Below are positions 1-7,983 of a stretch of 64,000 nt of DNA, in pieces. Both the position numbers and the translations under genes were made by a program. Origin of the DNA: Rhodopseudomonas telluris (GTDB lineage Bacteria; Pseudomonadota; Alphaproteobacteria; Rhizobiales; Xanthobacteraceae); the NCBI RefSeq assembly GCF_042432815.1, contig NZ_JBHLWM010000005.1:868001-932000 (forward strand), given 5' to 3'. Each line of letters begins with the position of its first letter. The stretch's first letter is position 1. Below the pieces are notes generated by a model. The model did no database searches and was not told the origin of the DNA. It saw only the letters and a list, made by a program, of their open reading frames with translations.

Positions 1-441
1 CAGAGCGCCTTCGCGGCCGTCCGGATGTGGGGCGGCGGCATCGCGCTCGCCTACGGCGTCCAGGGCGCCCTCTCGGCAGCAGTGATCGGGGGCACGGTGT
101 GGGCCTGGCGCGTGCCATGCGACGACGCCGTCAGGAGCGCCCTGCTGGTGCTCGCCACGCTGCTCGCCTCCCCGCACACGCTCGACTACGACCTGATGCT
201 GCTCGGCCCGGCGATCGCCTTCATGGTCCGCGCGGGCATCTCCGGCGGTTTTCGCCGCTATGAGATTTCGCTGATGGCCGCAGCCTGGCTCACGCCGCTG
301 CTGGCGCGCAGCATCGCCGGCACGACAGCCATCCCGCTGGGTCTTTCGGTCTCGATCGCGCTGTACGGCCTGGTGCTGGTCCGGGCGCTTCGTCATCGCG
401 AGAATGCGATCAGCGGCTCCGGCCGCGTCGCACAAGCGTGA
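1..441 (+). CDS. GT87/DUF2029-like membrane glycosyltransferase, C-terminal part
   Basis: The frame is open from the first base of the window, so the gene starts upstream and only the last 146 residues are seen. The segment is strongly hydrophobic, with about four membrane spans. It carries a run SPHTLDYDLMLLGPA that resembles the C-terminal part of polyprenol-phosphate-dependent GT87 (DUF2029) enzymes, which move sugars on the periplasmic face of the inner membrane. The catalytic N-terminal part is outside the window, so the assignment is by resemblance only. It ends in a short, non-hydrophobic tail. No operon partner is visible downstream. Confidence 0.6.
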   Translation, partial: QSAFAAVRMWGGGIALAYGVQGALSAAVIGGTVWAWRVPCDDAVRSALLVLATLLASPHTLDYDLMLLGPAIAFMVRAGISGGFRRYEISLMAAAWLTPLLARSIAGTTAIPLGLSVSIALYGLVLVRALRHRENAISGSGRVAQA

Positions 442-620
442 CCGGCGCGACGGCCCCTTGCGCAATGGCATCGCAGGCGCGTGCGATGCAGCACGCTTCG
501 ACTTTTTCCAGCGCGGGGGCCTTGCGACCCGACGCCATCGGCATCATTGTTTGACCGCTTTCCATAGCGACAAGCGCCGACGTCCGGCGCGGCGACGGCA
601 AACGATCGACGGCGATGTAG

Positions 621-1274
621 ATGTACAAGCTCTATTCGATGCAGCGATCCGGCAACAGCTACAAGGCCCGCCTGGCCTTGGCGTTTCTCGACGCGCCGTA
701 TCGTTGCATCGAGGTCGACATCCTGCGCGGCGAGAGCCGCACGCCCGACTTCCTCGCCAAGAATCCGAGCGGCCAGGTGCCGTTGCTGGAAGTCGCGCAG
801 GGCCGCTATCTCGCCGAGTCCAACGCCATCCTCTGGTATCTGGCCGTCGGCACGTCGCTGGCGCCCGACACTCGGATGGACCGCGCCGAAGCGCTGCAAT
901 GGATGTTCTTCGAACAGCATGCGCTCGAGCCAAATATCGGCTCCGCGTACTTCTGGCTGTGCCTCGTCAAGGGCGGACGCGACCTGCAGACCCACGCGCT
1001 GGAGGACTGGCTGGAGCGCGGCTATGCGGCGCTGCAGGTGATGGAAAATCACCTCAAGACCCATGATTACTTCGCAGCGGGACAACTCACGATCGCCGAC
1101 ATCGCGCTGTACGGCTACACGCACGTGGCGGACCAGTGCGACTTCGATCTGTCGACCTTCCCGTCGGTCAACGCCTGGCTGCGGCGGGTCGAACAGACGC
1201 CGGGCTTCGTGACGATGGACTGGACGCCCGACCCGACGCCCCACAACCACGCGGATTTCGCCGCCGAGGCCTAG
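621..1274 (+). CDS. glutathione S-transferase family protein
   Basis: 217 residues, the usual length for a cytosolic glutathione transferase. The N-terminal thioredoxin fold (about 1-78) has the RSGNS segment at 9-13 that supplies the catalytic Ser in many bacterial members, the cis-proline VPLL at 53-56, and the glutathione gamma-glutamyl-binding ESNAI at 66-70. The C-terminal helical domain (about 88-210) contains LTIADIALYGY, the conserved N-capping/hydrophobic-staple region. It probably conjugates or reduces electrophiles with glutathione; the substrate cannot be told. The chosen ATG at 621 follows an in-frame stop-rich leader and gives the canonical N-terminus. It stands alone on this strand. 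Confidence 0.9.
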   Translation: MYKLYSMQRSGNSYKARLALAFLDAPYRCIEVDILRGESRTPDFLAKNPSGQVPLLEVAQGRYLAESNAILWYLAVGTSLAPDTRMDRAEALQWMFFEQHALEPNIGSAYFWLCLVKGGRDLQTHALEDWLERGYAALQVMENHLKTHDYFAAGQLTIADIALYGYTHVADQCDFDLSTFPSVNAWLRRVEQTPGFVTMDWTPDPTPHNHADFAAEA

Positions 1275-1406
1275 CGAAATCCGCCATTTGCAGGCGTTTT
1301 CGCCGCGATTTCGACACGATTACGCTCCTGACGCCCTATAAATGCCTGGGATTGCAGGGAGATTCCGCTTGCGCGGCGATTCGCCGACGCTTGCGAGGAT
1401 TTGGTC

Positions 1407-1586
1407 ATGACTCGGTCGCCCGGCCCGGAAGCCGGATTCGTCCCGCGTTCCAAGCCGTTTGGCTCACTCCGGCTGATGCGCGCCGTCGCCGCATCGCTGG
1501 CGGTGGCCGTCGTCCTGCTCAGCGTGATCCTGCTGCTGGCCGTCGCCTCGACACAGTCGAGCATGGCGATGCCGTTTGCAAACTGA
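1407..1586 (+). CDS. small single-span membrane protein, unknown function
   Basis: 59 residues from the ATG at 1407; GAGGA at 1395-1399 lies 7 bases upstream as a good ribosome site. A TTG two codons earlier is possible but less well placed. The first 20 residues are hydrophilic and basic, followed by one hydrophobic stretch (about residues 24-46, rich in Ala, Val and Leu) that should span the membrane or be an uncleaved signal, and a short polar tail. I recognise no family. It sits 84 bases before the sugar dehydrogenase gene on the same strand and could be co-transcribed with it. Confidence 0.5.
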   Translation: MTRSPGPEAGFVPRSKPFGSLRLMRAVAASLAVAVVLLSVILLLAVASTQSSMAMPFAN

Positions 1587-1670
1587 ACTCCGAACTCGAT
1601 CGACTGCGCCGCCGCTCCGCTGCGGCGGCACCGGGCTGCATCCGCTGTTCTATCGCGTGGAGGCCATTCG

Positions 1671-2846
1671 ATGAAGGCACTGCTGGTCTGGGTCTCCGGT
1701 TCGCTGACCGCGGCCACGGTGATCATCGCCTCGTTCCTGATCGCCACCAAAAGCAGCGGCGAGCCGACGTCGTTCAGCTCCTCCGCCGGCCCGCTGGCGG
1801 TGAAGACCTTCGCCGAGAACCTCGCCTATCCGTGGGGATTGGCGTTTCTGCCGGAAGGCCGCGTGCTGGTCACGGAACGGCCCGGACGGTTGCGGGTCGT
1901 GTCGTCGCAGGGCGCGCTGTCGCCTCCGGTGACAGGTGTCCCTGAGGTCTGGACGACAGGCCAAGGCGGCCTGCTCGATGTCGCGACCGACAAAGAGTAT
2001 TCCACTAACCGCACAATCTACGTCTGCTATTCCGAACGCGCCAATGAAGGCGGACGCAGCGGGGGCCGCACAGCGGTCGCGCGCGCGGCGCTGACCGACG
2101 GCGACGCACCGGCGCTCAGTGCGGTCAATGTGATCTTCCGCCAGGACGGACCGCTGTCGAGCGGCAATCACTACGGCTGCCGGATCGCGCAAGGCACGGA
2201 CGGCCATTTGTTCGTCACGCTCGGCGAGCACTTCAGCAGCCGCGACGAAGCGCAGAACCTCGGCAATCATCTCGGCAAGATCGTCCGGATCGCGCCGGAC
2301 GGCAGCGCGCCGAAGGACAATCCGTTCGTCGGCCGCGACGGCGCCAAGCCGGAGATCTGGAGCTGGGGCCATCGCAATCCGCAGGCCCTCGCCTTCAACC
2401 CGGCCGACGGCAAGCTGTGGGAGATCGAGCATGGTCCGCGCGGCGGCGACGAGGTCAACATCATCGCGCCCGGCAAGAACTATGGCTGGCCCGTGATCGG
2501 CTACGGCATCGACTATTCGGGCGCCAAGATCCACGAGGCGACCGCGAAGCCCGGCATGGAGCAGCCGGTCAAGTATTGGGTGCCGTCGATCGCGCCATCC
2601 GGCATGGCGTTCTACACCGGCAAGCTGTTTCCGAAGTGGAATGGCAGCCTGTTCGTCGGCGCGCTCGCCGGCAAGATGCTGGTGCGGCTGACGCTGTCCG
2701 GCGACAAGGTCACCAGCGAGGAACGGCTGCTGCAGCCGCTCAACGAGCGCATCCGCGACGTCCGCCCGGGCCCCGACGGCGCGCTATGGCTGCTCACCGA
2801 CAACGCCGCCGGCCGTATCCTGCGCGTCACGCCGGCGAGCCAATAG
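1671..2846 (+). CDS. PQQ-dependent aldose sugar dehydrogenase (YliI/Asd-like)
   Basis: 391 residues, typical of the soluble glucose/sorbosone dehydrogenase (GSDH) six-bladed beta-propeller family that uses PQQ and calcium in the periplasm. An N-terminal hydrophobic segment (about 8-24) acts as signal or anchor. Family hallmarks are YPWGLAFLPEGRVLVTERPG near 45-64, RNPQALAF near 234-241 and the HGPRGGDEVN...NYGWP block near 254-275, which in the family supplies PQQ and Ca ligands. It likely oxidises aldoses to lactones and passes electrons to the respiratory chain. No PQQ biosynthesis genes are visible nearby. Confidence 0.88.
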   Translation: MKALLVWVSGSLTAATVIIASFLIATKSSGEPTSFSSSAGPLAVKTFAENLAYPWGLAFLPEGRVLVTERPGRLRVVSSQGALSPPVTGVPEVWTTGQGGLLDVATDKEYSTNRTIYVCYSERANEGGRSGGRTAVARAALTDGDAPALSAVNVIFRQDGPLSSGNHYGCRIAQGTDGHLFVTLGEHFSSRDEAQNLGNHLGKIVRIAPDGSAPKDNPFVGRDGAKPEIWSWGHRNPQALAFNPADGKLWEIEHGPRGGDEVNIIAPGKNYGWPVIGYGIDYSGAKIHEATAKPGMEQPVKYWVPSIAPSGMAFYTGKLFPKWNGSLFVGALAGKMLVRLTLSGDKVTSEERLLQPLNERIRDVRPGPDGALWLLTDNAAGRILRVTPASQ

Positions 2847-2893
2847 TGCCCGGGACAAATGCTCGGTCTGTCGCGTAGCGACAAACCTCACCC

Positions 2894-3022
2894 CGTCATG
2901 CTCGGGCTTGTCGCGGGCATCCACGTCTTGCAGCGGCGATACGTCGGAAGGCGTGGATGGCCGGGCCTTCGCCGCGCCGAAGCGGCTTCGGCCGCGCAGG
3001 CGGGACAAGCCCGGCCCTGACG
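2894..3022. repeat. intergenic palindromic repeat, family C, copy 1
   Basis: The segment begins CGTCATGCTCGGGCTTGTC and continues with GGGCATCCACGTCTTG, a GGCGTGGATGGCCGGG return arm and a closing GACAAGCCCGG. Two more copies lie at 14134-14220 and 52681-52757. It lies between the ends of a plus-strand gene and the minus-strand TRAP operon, where a two-way terminator could work. It resembles the short interspersed palindromes common in Rhodopseudomonas and Bradyrhizobium chromosomes. Confidence 0.75.
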
Positions 3023-3035
3023 AGAAGCAGGCCGA

Positions 3036-4358
3036 TCAGCGCGGCATCCCGAAGAACAGATTCGGGAAGAACAGCGCGATCTGCGGCACCATGATCACGA
3101 TCAGCACGCCCAGGAACGTCACCAGCGCGTAGGGAATGACCGACCAATAGATGTCGCCCATGCTGACCTCAGGCGGCGCCACCGCCTTCAGATAGAACAG
3201 GTTGAAGCCGAACGGCGGCGTCATGTAGCCGATCTCCATCATCATGATGAAGACCACGCCGAACCAGACCGGGTCCCAGCCATAGAGCTGCACCACCGGC
3301 ATGAACACCGGCAGCGTGATCAGCATGATGCCGACCGGATCGAGTACCATGCCGAGCAGCAGCAGCACCGCCAGGATGAAGACCAGCGCCCCCCATTCGC
3401 CGCCGGGCACCTGCGACACCAGATGGTTCATCAGTTCGTTGGCACCGAGCGTCGTGTAGGCGGTCGAGAAGGCGTGGGCGGCGAACAGGATCCACATGAT
3501 CAGCGCGGTCAGCCGCAGCGTCTGCATCGCCGAATCCGACAGCACCGCGTATGACAGCTTGCGATGCACCGCGGAGGCGATCAGCGCGCCGAACACGCCC
3601 AGCGCCGCGGCCTCGGTCGGTGTCGCGAAGCCGCCGAAGATCGAGCCGAGCACCAGCAGCACGATCAGGATCGGCAGCGCCACCGCCTTCAGCGTGCTCA
3701 GCTTCAGCCGCCAGTCGCCGCGCTCTTCCGGCGGCAGCGCCGGCGCGAGCGACGGCTGCAGCCAGGCGCGCACGATGATGTAGACCGTCACCAGCACGAC
3801 GAGCAGGATGCCGGGGCCGATGCCCGAGGCGAACAGCCGGCCGACCGAGACTTCGGTCAGCATCGCGTACAGCACCATCAGGATCGACGGCGGCACCAGC
3901 ACGCCCCAGCCGCCGCCGGCATTGATCGCGCCGATCGCCAGCCGCTTGTCGTAGCCGCGCTCCAGCATCCGCGGCAGCGCGATCGCACCCATCGTCACCA
4001 CCGCGGCGCCGCTGATGCCGCTCATCGCCGCGAAGATGGCGCAGATCATCACCGTGCCGATCGCCAGCCCGCCGCGCATCGCGCCGAACCAGACGTGCAT
4101 CATCCGGTAGAGATTTTGCGCGACGCCCGACTTCTCCAGCAGCATCGCCATGTAGACGTACATCGGGATGGCGATCAGCGTGAAGTTGGTCATCGAGTCC
4201 CAGAATTTGGACGCGACGATGTAGAAGCCGACAGGCCCCATGGCGAAATAGAGGAAGATCACCGAGATGCCGCCGAGCGTGAACACCAGCGGCGTGCCGA
4301 TGAACAGGAACACCAGCAGCGAACCGAAGAACAGGAAGGTCAGAAGCTCGACAGACAC
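3036..4358 (-). CDS. dctM: TRAP transporter large permease DctM
   Basis: 440 residues with about 12 hydrophobic segments, the standard size for the DctM subunit that carries the Na+-coupled transport path of tripartite ATP-independent periplasmic transporters. Family features include FLFIGTPLVFTLGG near the start, the conserved GGWGVLVPPSILMVLYA segment near 150-167, and FATPTEAAALGVFGA near 246-260. The start is a GTG at 4358; the gene begins 12 bases after the stop of the small permease gene, so the two are translated from one message. The whole dctP-dctQ-dctM operon reads on the minus strand. Confidence 0.95.
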   Translation of the reverse strand: MSVELLTFLFFGSLLVFLFIGTPLVFTLGGISVIFLYFAMGPVGFYIVASKFWDSMTNFTLIAIPMYVYMAMLLEKSGVAQNLYRMMHVWFGAMRGGLAIGTVMICAIFAAMSGISGAAVVTMGAIALPRMLERGYDKRLAIGAINAGGGWGVLVPPSILMVLYAMLTEVSVGRLFASGIGPGILLVVLVTVYIIVRAWLQPSLAPALPPEERGDWRLKLSTLKAVALPILIVLLVLGSIFGGFATPTEAAALGVFGALIASAVHRKLSYAVLSDSAMQTLRLTALIMWILFAAHAFSTAYTTLGANELMNHLVSQVPGGEWGALVFILAVLLLLGMVLDPVGIMLITLPVFMPVVQLYGWDPVWFGVVFIMMMEIGYMTPPFGFNLFYLKAVAPPEVSMGDIYWSVIPYALVTFLGVLIVIMVPQIALFFPNLFFGMPR

Positions 4359-4370
4359 GAGATCGCCCGA

Positions 4371-4913
4371 TCAGTGAGAGGAAGCGTCGCCGGCCTGCTT
4401 GCCGAACACGGCGGGATCGTTGTCGTGGCCGGCCAGCGTGCGAATGTCCGAGGCGATCCGCACCAGTCCCTGCAACAGCAGCAGCACGCCGGCGATCGGG
4501 ATCGCCAGCTTCACCGGCCAGATATACGGATCCCAGATACTCGACGAGGTCTCGAGCTTGGCGGTCGACTCCCATGCCATGTCGGCGCTCTGCCAGATCA
4601 ACACGCCAAGGAACATGAAGAACAGGAACGAGGTGGCGAGATCGACCCTCGCCTTCTGCACGCGGCTGAACTTGCCGTAGAAGATGTCGACATTGACATG
4701 CGCCCGCTCCGCCAGCAGATAGCCGCCGGCAACGACCGCGTAGACGCCGAAGATCAGCTGGGCGAATTCGGAGGTCCAGATCGCCGCGCTGCCGACCACA
4801 TAGCGCATGATCACGTCGGTCATCAGCAGCACGAAGATCGGCACGATCAGCCATGCGGCGATCCGGGCGACCAAATAGTTGATCCGCGTGATGGCTGCGG
4901 CGACCTTCAACAT
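4371..4913 (-). CDS. dctQ: TRAP transporter small permease DctQ
   Basis: 180 residues from the ATG at 4913, which has a GAAAG ribosome site 7 bases upstream; a GTG at 4937 would add eight residues but has no such site. Four membrane segments are visible (about 14-36, 44-66, 87-108, 130-150). This is the DctQ topology, and this subunit holds the large permease in TRAP carriers. Conserved small-permease features include the MTDVIMRYVVG segment and WTSEFAQLIFG. It lies between the substrate-binding protein gene and dctM. Confidence 0.92.
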   Translation of the reverse strand: MLKVAAAITRINYLVARIAAWLIVPIFVLLMTDVIMRYVVGSAAIWTSEFAQLIFGVYAVVAGGYLLAERAHVNVDIFYGKFSRVQKARVDLATSFLFFMFLGVLIWQSADMAWESTAKLETSSSIWDPYIWPVKLAIPIAGVLLLLQGLVRIASDIRTLAGHDNDPAVFGKQAGDASSH

Positions 4914-5051
4914 GCGAGAACTTTCATGGCTGGGCACATGCGGTCGGGCCGCAGGTCATCGACGGTCCGCGCGCGACTTGGAAAGGTCGGGCTTGCCTGC
5001 GGCAGCCGCAGCAATTGGCTGGACCATCGACCCGATCCGGACTGGCGGCAC

Positions 5052-6092
5052 TCAGGCGTAGCCGAGATCCGACATCAGCTTGGACAGCGCGGCACCACCC
5101 TTGCCAGCGAGTTCGCCCTTCGCCGTCTCCTTCTGCAGAATCGTCTTCGACGCCTCGGCGAATTTCGCCAGCACATCGTCAGGAAACTGCACGACTTCGA
5201 CGTTCATCTTCGCCCGGCCGGTAGCGAGCGCCATCGCTTCCTGATGCTGATACTCGACCGAGCGCAGGAAGTAGCGCTCCTCGATCAGCGACAACAGCTG
5301 CAGCTTGAGATCCGGCGGCAGCTTGTCGAGCGCCGCGACGTTGATGATCCAGGCATCGTTGGTGATGCCGAGCGCCGGCTTCATGTGGAACGGCGCGACT
5401 TCCCAGAACTTCATCGACAGCGCGCCGACCGCCGCACCCCAATGCGCGCCGTCGACCACGCCGGTCGAAATCGCCTGATAGATCTCCGGCCCCGCGACTT
5501 GCTGCGGCGACGCGCCGGCGGCGGCGAAGTATTCCAGCATCGCGCCGGTGGAACGAATTTTCAGTGAGCCGAGTTCGGCCGCAGAGCTGATCTTGCGCTT
5601 CAGCACGACTTCGGTCGGGTAGGCCTTCTCGGCGAATATCATCACGCCTTTTGGCCGCAGTTCGTCATTGACCAGCTTTTCGGCACCAAGGTTCTTGGTG
5701 AAATGCATCATTTCCCACGGTTCGCGCAGTGTGCCGGGCACGCCGTAGAGCAGCCCCATCGCCTGCGCCTCGCCGAGAATGTAGGCTGGAGAGATCGTGC
5801 CCATCTGCACGACGCCGCGGCGCACGACGTTGTAGATCTCGCGGTCCTTGGCGATCTCGCCGGCGCCGAACGTCTCCAGTGTGAAGCGGCCGTCGGTCCG
5901 CGCGGCGAGTTCCTTGGCGAGTGCACCGAGGCTATCGTTGAACGAGCCCGACGCCTTCGGCCAGTGCGCCTGGACTTTCCAGTTCACCTTCTGCTGCGCC
6001 AGTGCAGGACCGATCAGTGCCGGAGCCGCGGCTGCGGCGAGTGCGCCTTTCAGAATGCTGCGGCGGTTTGTCTTGCTGATCGAGCCTGGCAC
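5052..6092 (-). CDS. dctP: TRAP transporter substrate-binding protein DctP (TakP-like)
   Basis: 346 residues starting at the GTG at 6092, chosen because AGGGGAG lies 6 bases upstream and because it directly precedes a twin-arginine signal (NRRSILKGALAAAAAPALIG, cleaved after ALA). The frame is open for about 100 more codons upstream, but that part is low-complexity and not protein-like. The mature protein starts VNWKVQAHWPKAS and includes MGTISPAYILGEAQAMGLLY, the IRSTGAMLEYFAAAG block and DGAHWGAAVGALSM. These are typical of the DctP subgroup that binds 2-oxo or other carboxylic acids (TakP type). The exact ligand cannot be read. First gene of the TRAP operon. Confidence 0.9.
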   Translation of the reverse strand: MPGSISKTNRRSILKGALAAAAAPALIGPALAQQKVNWKVQAHWPKASGSFNDSLGALAKELAARTDGRFTLETFGAGEIAKDREIYNVVRRGVVQMGTISPAYILGEAQAMGLLYGVPGTLREPWEMMHFTKNLGAEKLVNDELRPKGVMIFAEKAYPTEVVLKRKISSAAELGSLKIRSTGAMLEYFAAAGASPQQVAGPEIYQAISTGVVDGAHWGAAVGALSMKFWEVAPFHMKPALGITNDAWIINVAALDKLPPDLKLQLLSLIEERYFLRSVEYQHQEAMALATGRAKMNVEVVQFPDDVLAKFAEASKTILQKETAKGELAGKGGAALSKLMSDLGYA

Positions 6093-6297
6093 GCGCTTCT
6101 CCCCTGGCGGATTGTTTCGACGAATTGACCATGGCGTAAACGCGCCAGTCAACGCATCGACACCGCTCGGGAGAAGCGATGATGTCGCACTTGTTAGCTT
6201 GTTAGTTCGCCAGCGAACACGCAGTTGCGAAGATGAATTTGGTGAGCGCCGAGTGACGCGACAAATCAGCGCTCCCGATCGAGCGGCAGGAACCTTG

Positions 6298-7608
6298 CTA
6301 TGCCTCGACAGACGCGTCCAGCGCGGCGAGCATCTCCGAGACGCTGACGAATTTCTCGCGCGGGCGTCCATCAATGGCGCCTCGCCGTTTCTCGGCGACA
6401 TCGATCGCCGTCCAGTCCTGATAGCTCACGAGGCGCGGGACGCGCGCTCGCAGCTTCGTCAGCAGCGAGTCGGCACGCTTGCCATCGCGCGGCGCGCCGG
6501 TCGCGAGATCGGCGAGCACCGCTTCCGCAGTCGCCATTCCGCAAGCGCGATTAGTCCCGATCGTGCCGCTCGGCCCGCGCTTGCTCCAGCCGCAGACGTA
6601 GAGCCCGCGAACCACCTCGCCGCCGTTGACGATGCGGCCGCCGATATTGGCGTGCACGCCGCGCTCGGCGTCGTAAGGCACGCCCGGCAGCACCGCCGTG
6701 CGGCGGCCGATGCTGCTGAAAACGGCGCCGCACGCGACCTCCTCGGCCGCGCCGGCGTGACGCGCAAAGCGGATCGCCGCGACGCGCTCTTCCCCTTGAA
6801 TTTTGGTCGGTGACAAGCCGAAGCGGAAGACGCAGCGCCGCGGCTTCGACGGCACTTGCTGCGCGAAAGTACGCAGCAGTGTCAGCTTCTCGTCGCGTTC
6901 CGGATCGTCGCTCGTCTCGGGCAGCAAGGCGAGATCCTGCGGATGGACCCAGGCATCGCATTGGGCGAGGCTGAGAAAATCGCGCAGCTCCTTGGCGCCG
7001 AACTTCGCCTGCGCCGGCCCGCTGCGCCCGACCACATGAACTTCGCGCACGCGGCTCTCGGCCAAGACCTCGAGCGCGTGTGTGGCGATGTCGGTGCGCC
7101 TTAATTCGTCGGCGGTCTTCGACAGGATGCGCGCGACATCGAGCGCGACATTGCCGTGGCCGATGACGGTGGCGACCTCGTGCCCCAGATCGAAGCTGCA
7201 ATCGCGATAGTCCGGATGGCCGTTGTACCAGGCCACGAATGCGCCGGCCGAATGACATCCCGGCAGCGTTTCTCCCGGAATGCCGAGCGGCCGGCTGAGA
7301 TCGGCGCCCGTCGCCAGCACGACGGCGTCGTAGGCCGCGCGCAGTTCGTCGATCGTCACGTCCTTGCCGACCGCGACGCCGCCGAAGAAACGAAAGCCGG
7401 GCAGCGCCGCGATCTTGTCGAACGTCAGGCTGACCAGCTTGAGCTTCGGGTGATCGGGCGCAACGCCGAACCGCACCAGCCCATAGGGCACGGGCAGTTG
7501 CTCGAATATATCGACGGCGATCGGCACACCGGACCGCAGCAGCGCTTCGGCGGCGTAGAACCCGCTCGGCCCGCTGCCGACGACGGCGACGTGAAACGGG
7601 AAAGTCAT
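6298..7608 (-). CDS. NADPH-ferredoxin reductase, adrenodoxin-reductase (FprA) type
   Basis: 436 residues. The N-terminus VAVVGSGPSGFYAAEALL (about 7-24) is the FAD dinucleotide-binding loop and is followed by the family signature PVPYGLVRFGVAPDHPKLK. A second Rossmann loop, VIGHGNVALDVARIL near 150, binds NADP(H). The C-terminal GWSKRGPSGTIGTNR block near 350-365 is diagnostic for the mitochondrial adrenodoxin reductase/mycobacterial FprA family. It moves electrons between NADPH and a ferredoxin. Its ATG overlaps the stop of the upstream ferredoxin gene by four bases (ATGA), so that ferredoxin is its likely partner. Confidence 0.93.
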   Translation of the reverse strand: MTFPFHVAVVGSGPSGFYAAEALLRSGVPIAVDIFEQLPVPYGLVRFGVAPDHPKLKLVSLTFDKIAALPGFRFFGGVAVGKDVTIDELRAAYDAVVLATGADLSRPLGIPGETLPGCHSAGAFVAWYNGHPDYRDCSFDLGHEVATVIGHGNVALDVARILSKTADELRRTDIATHALEVLAESRVREVHVVGRSGPAQAKFGAKELRDFLSLAQCDAWVHPQDLALLPETSDDPERDEKLTLLRTFAQQVPSKPRRCVFRFGLSPTKIQGEERVAAIRFARHAGAAEEVACGAVFSSIGRRTAVLPGVPYDAERGVHANIGGRIVNGGEVVRGLYVCGWSKRGPSGTIGTNRACGMATAEAVLADLATGAPRDGKRADSLLTKLRARVPRLVSYQDWTAIDVAEKRRGAIDGRPREKFVSVSEMLAALDASVEA

Positions 7609-7910
7609 CGACCCAGCGCGAGCTTGCGCTCGTCGGCGCCGGGCAGCGGCGGCAGGCGTGCAGTAATCACCGGCGTCTCAGCGACACGCTTGCGATTGAT
7701 CGCGATCCAGAATTTCTTGTCGGCCGCCAGCCGATAATCCGGCTCGATCGCGCCGACCGGACAGGCCGGCACGCAGCCGCCGCAATCGATGCAGTTCTCG
7801 GGATCGATGTAAGTCATGGTGCCGTCGAGATGGAAGCACTCGACCGGGCACACCGTCACGCATTCGGTGTAGCGGCAGCCCTTGCAGTTATCAGTCACGA
7901 CGTGAGTCAT
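7605..7910 (-). CDS. fdxA: 7Fe-8S ferredoxin (FdxA type)
   Basis: 101 residues from the ATG at 7908-7910. Cysteines at 9, 12, 17, 21, 25, 40, 43, 46 and 50 have the spacing of Azotobacter ferredoxin I. By that analogy C9, C17 and C50 would hold a [3Fe-4S] cluster and C21, C40, C43 and C46 a [4Fe-4S] cluster. A basic C-terminal extension of about 40 residues is normal for this class. It sits between a molybdoenzyme gene and the ferredoxin reductase gene on the same strand, with a translational overlap to the latter. This suggests one electron-transfer chain. Confidence 0.93.
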   Translation of the reverse strand: MTHVVTDNCKGCRYTECVTVCPVECFHLDGTMTYIDPENCIDCGGCVPACPVGAIEPDYRLAADKKFWIAINRKRVAETPVITARLPPLPGADERKLALGR

Positions 7911-7940
7911 CGTCGGCGTTCCGTGGTGAGACGAGGAGAC

Positions 7941-7964
7941 GGCCGGCGCCGCGCAGCGCCGGCC
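7941..7964 (-). terminator. strong intercistronic hairpin between molybdoenzyme and ferredoxin genes
   Basis: A perfect 9-bp inverted repeat, GGCCGGCGC / GCGCCGGCC with a 6-base loop, lies in the 73-base gap between the two genes. No T-run follows on the minus strand, so full intrinsic termination is uncertain. It may instead stabilise or process the message and set unequal expression of the two genes. Confidence 0.5.
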
Positions 7965-7983
7965 TTGTGATGTGCGATGCCGG

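Noticed and set aside
3564..5567. 667-codon plus-strand open frame opposite the TRAP genes
   Set aside because: It lies antisense to dctM/dctQ, is rich in Arg/His/Gln and Ala with no domain, and is expected from third-position GC bias on the opposite strand.
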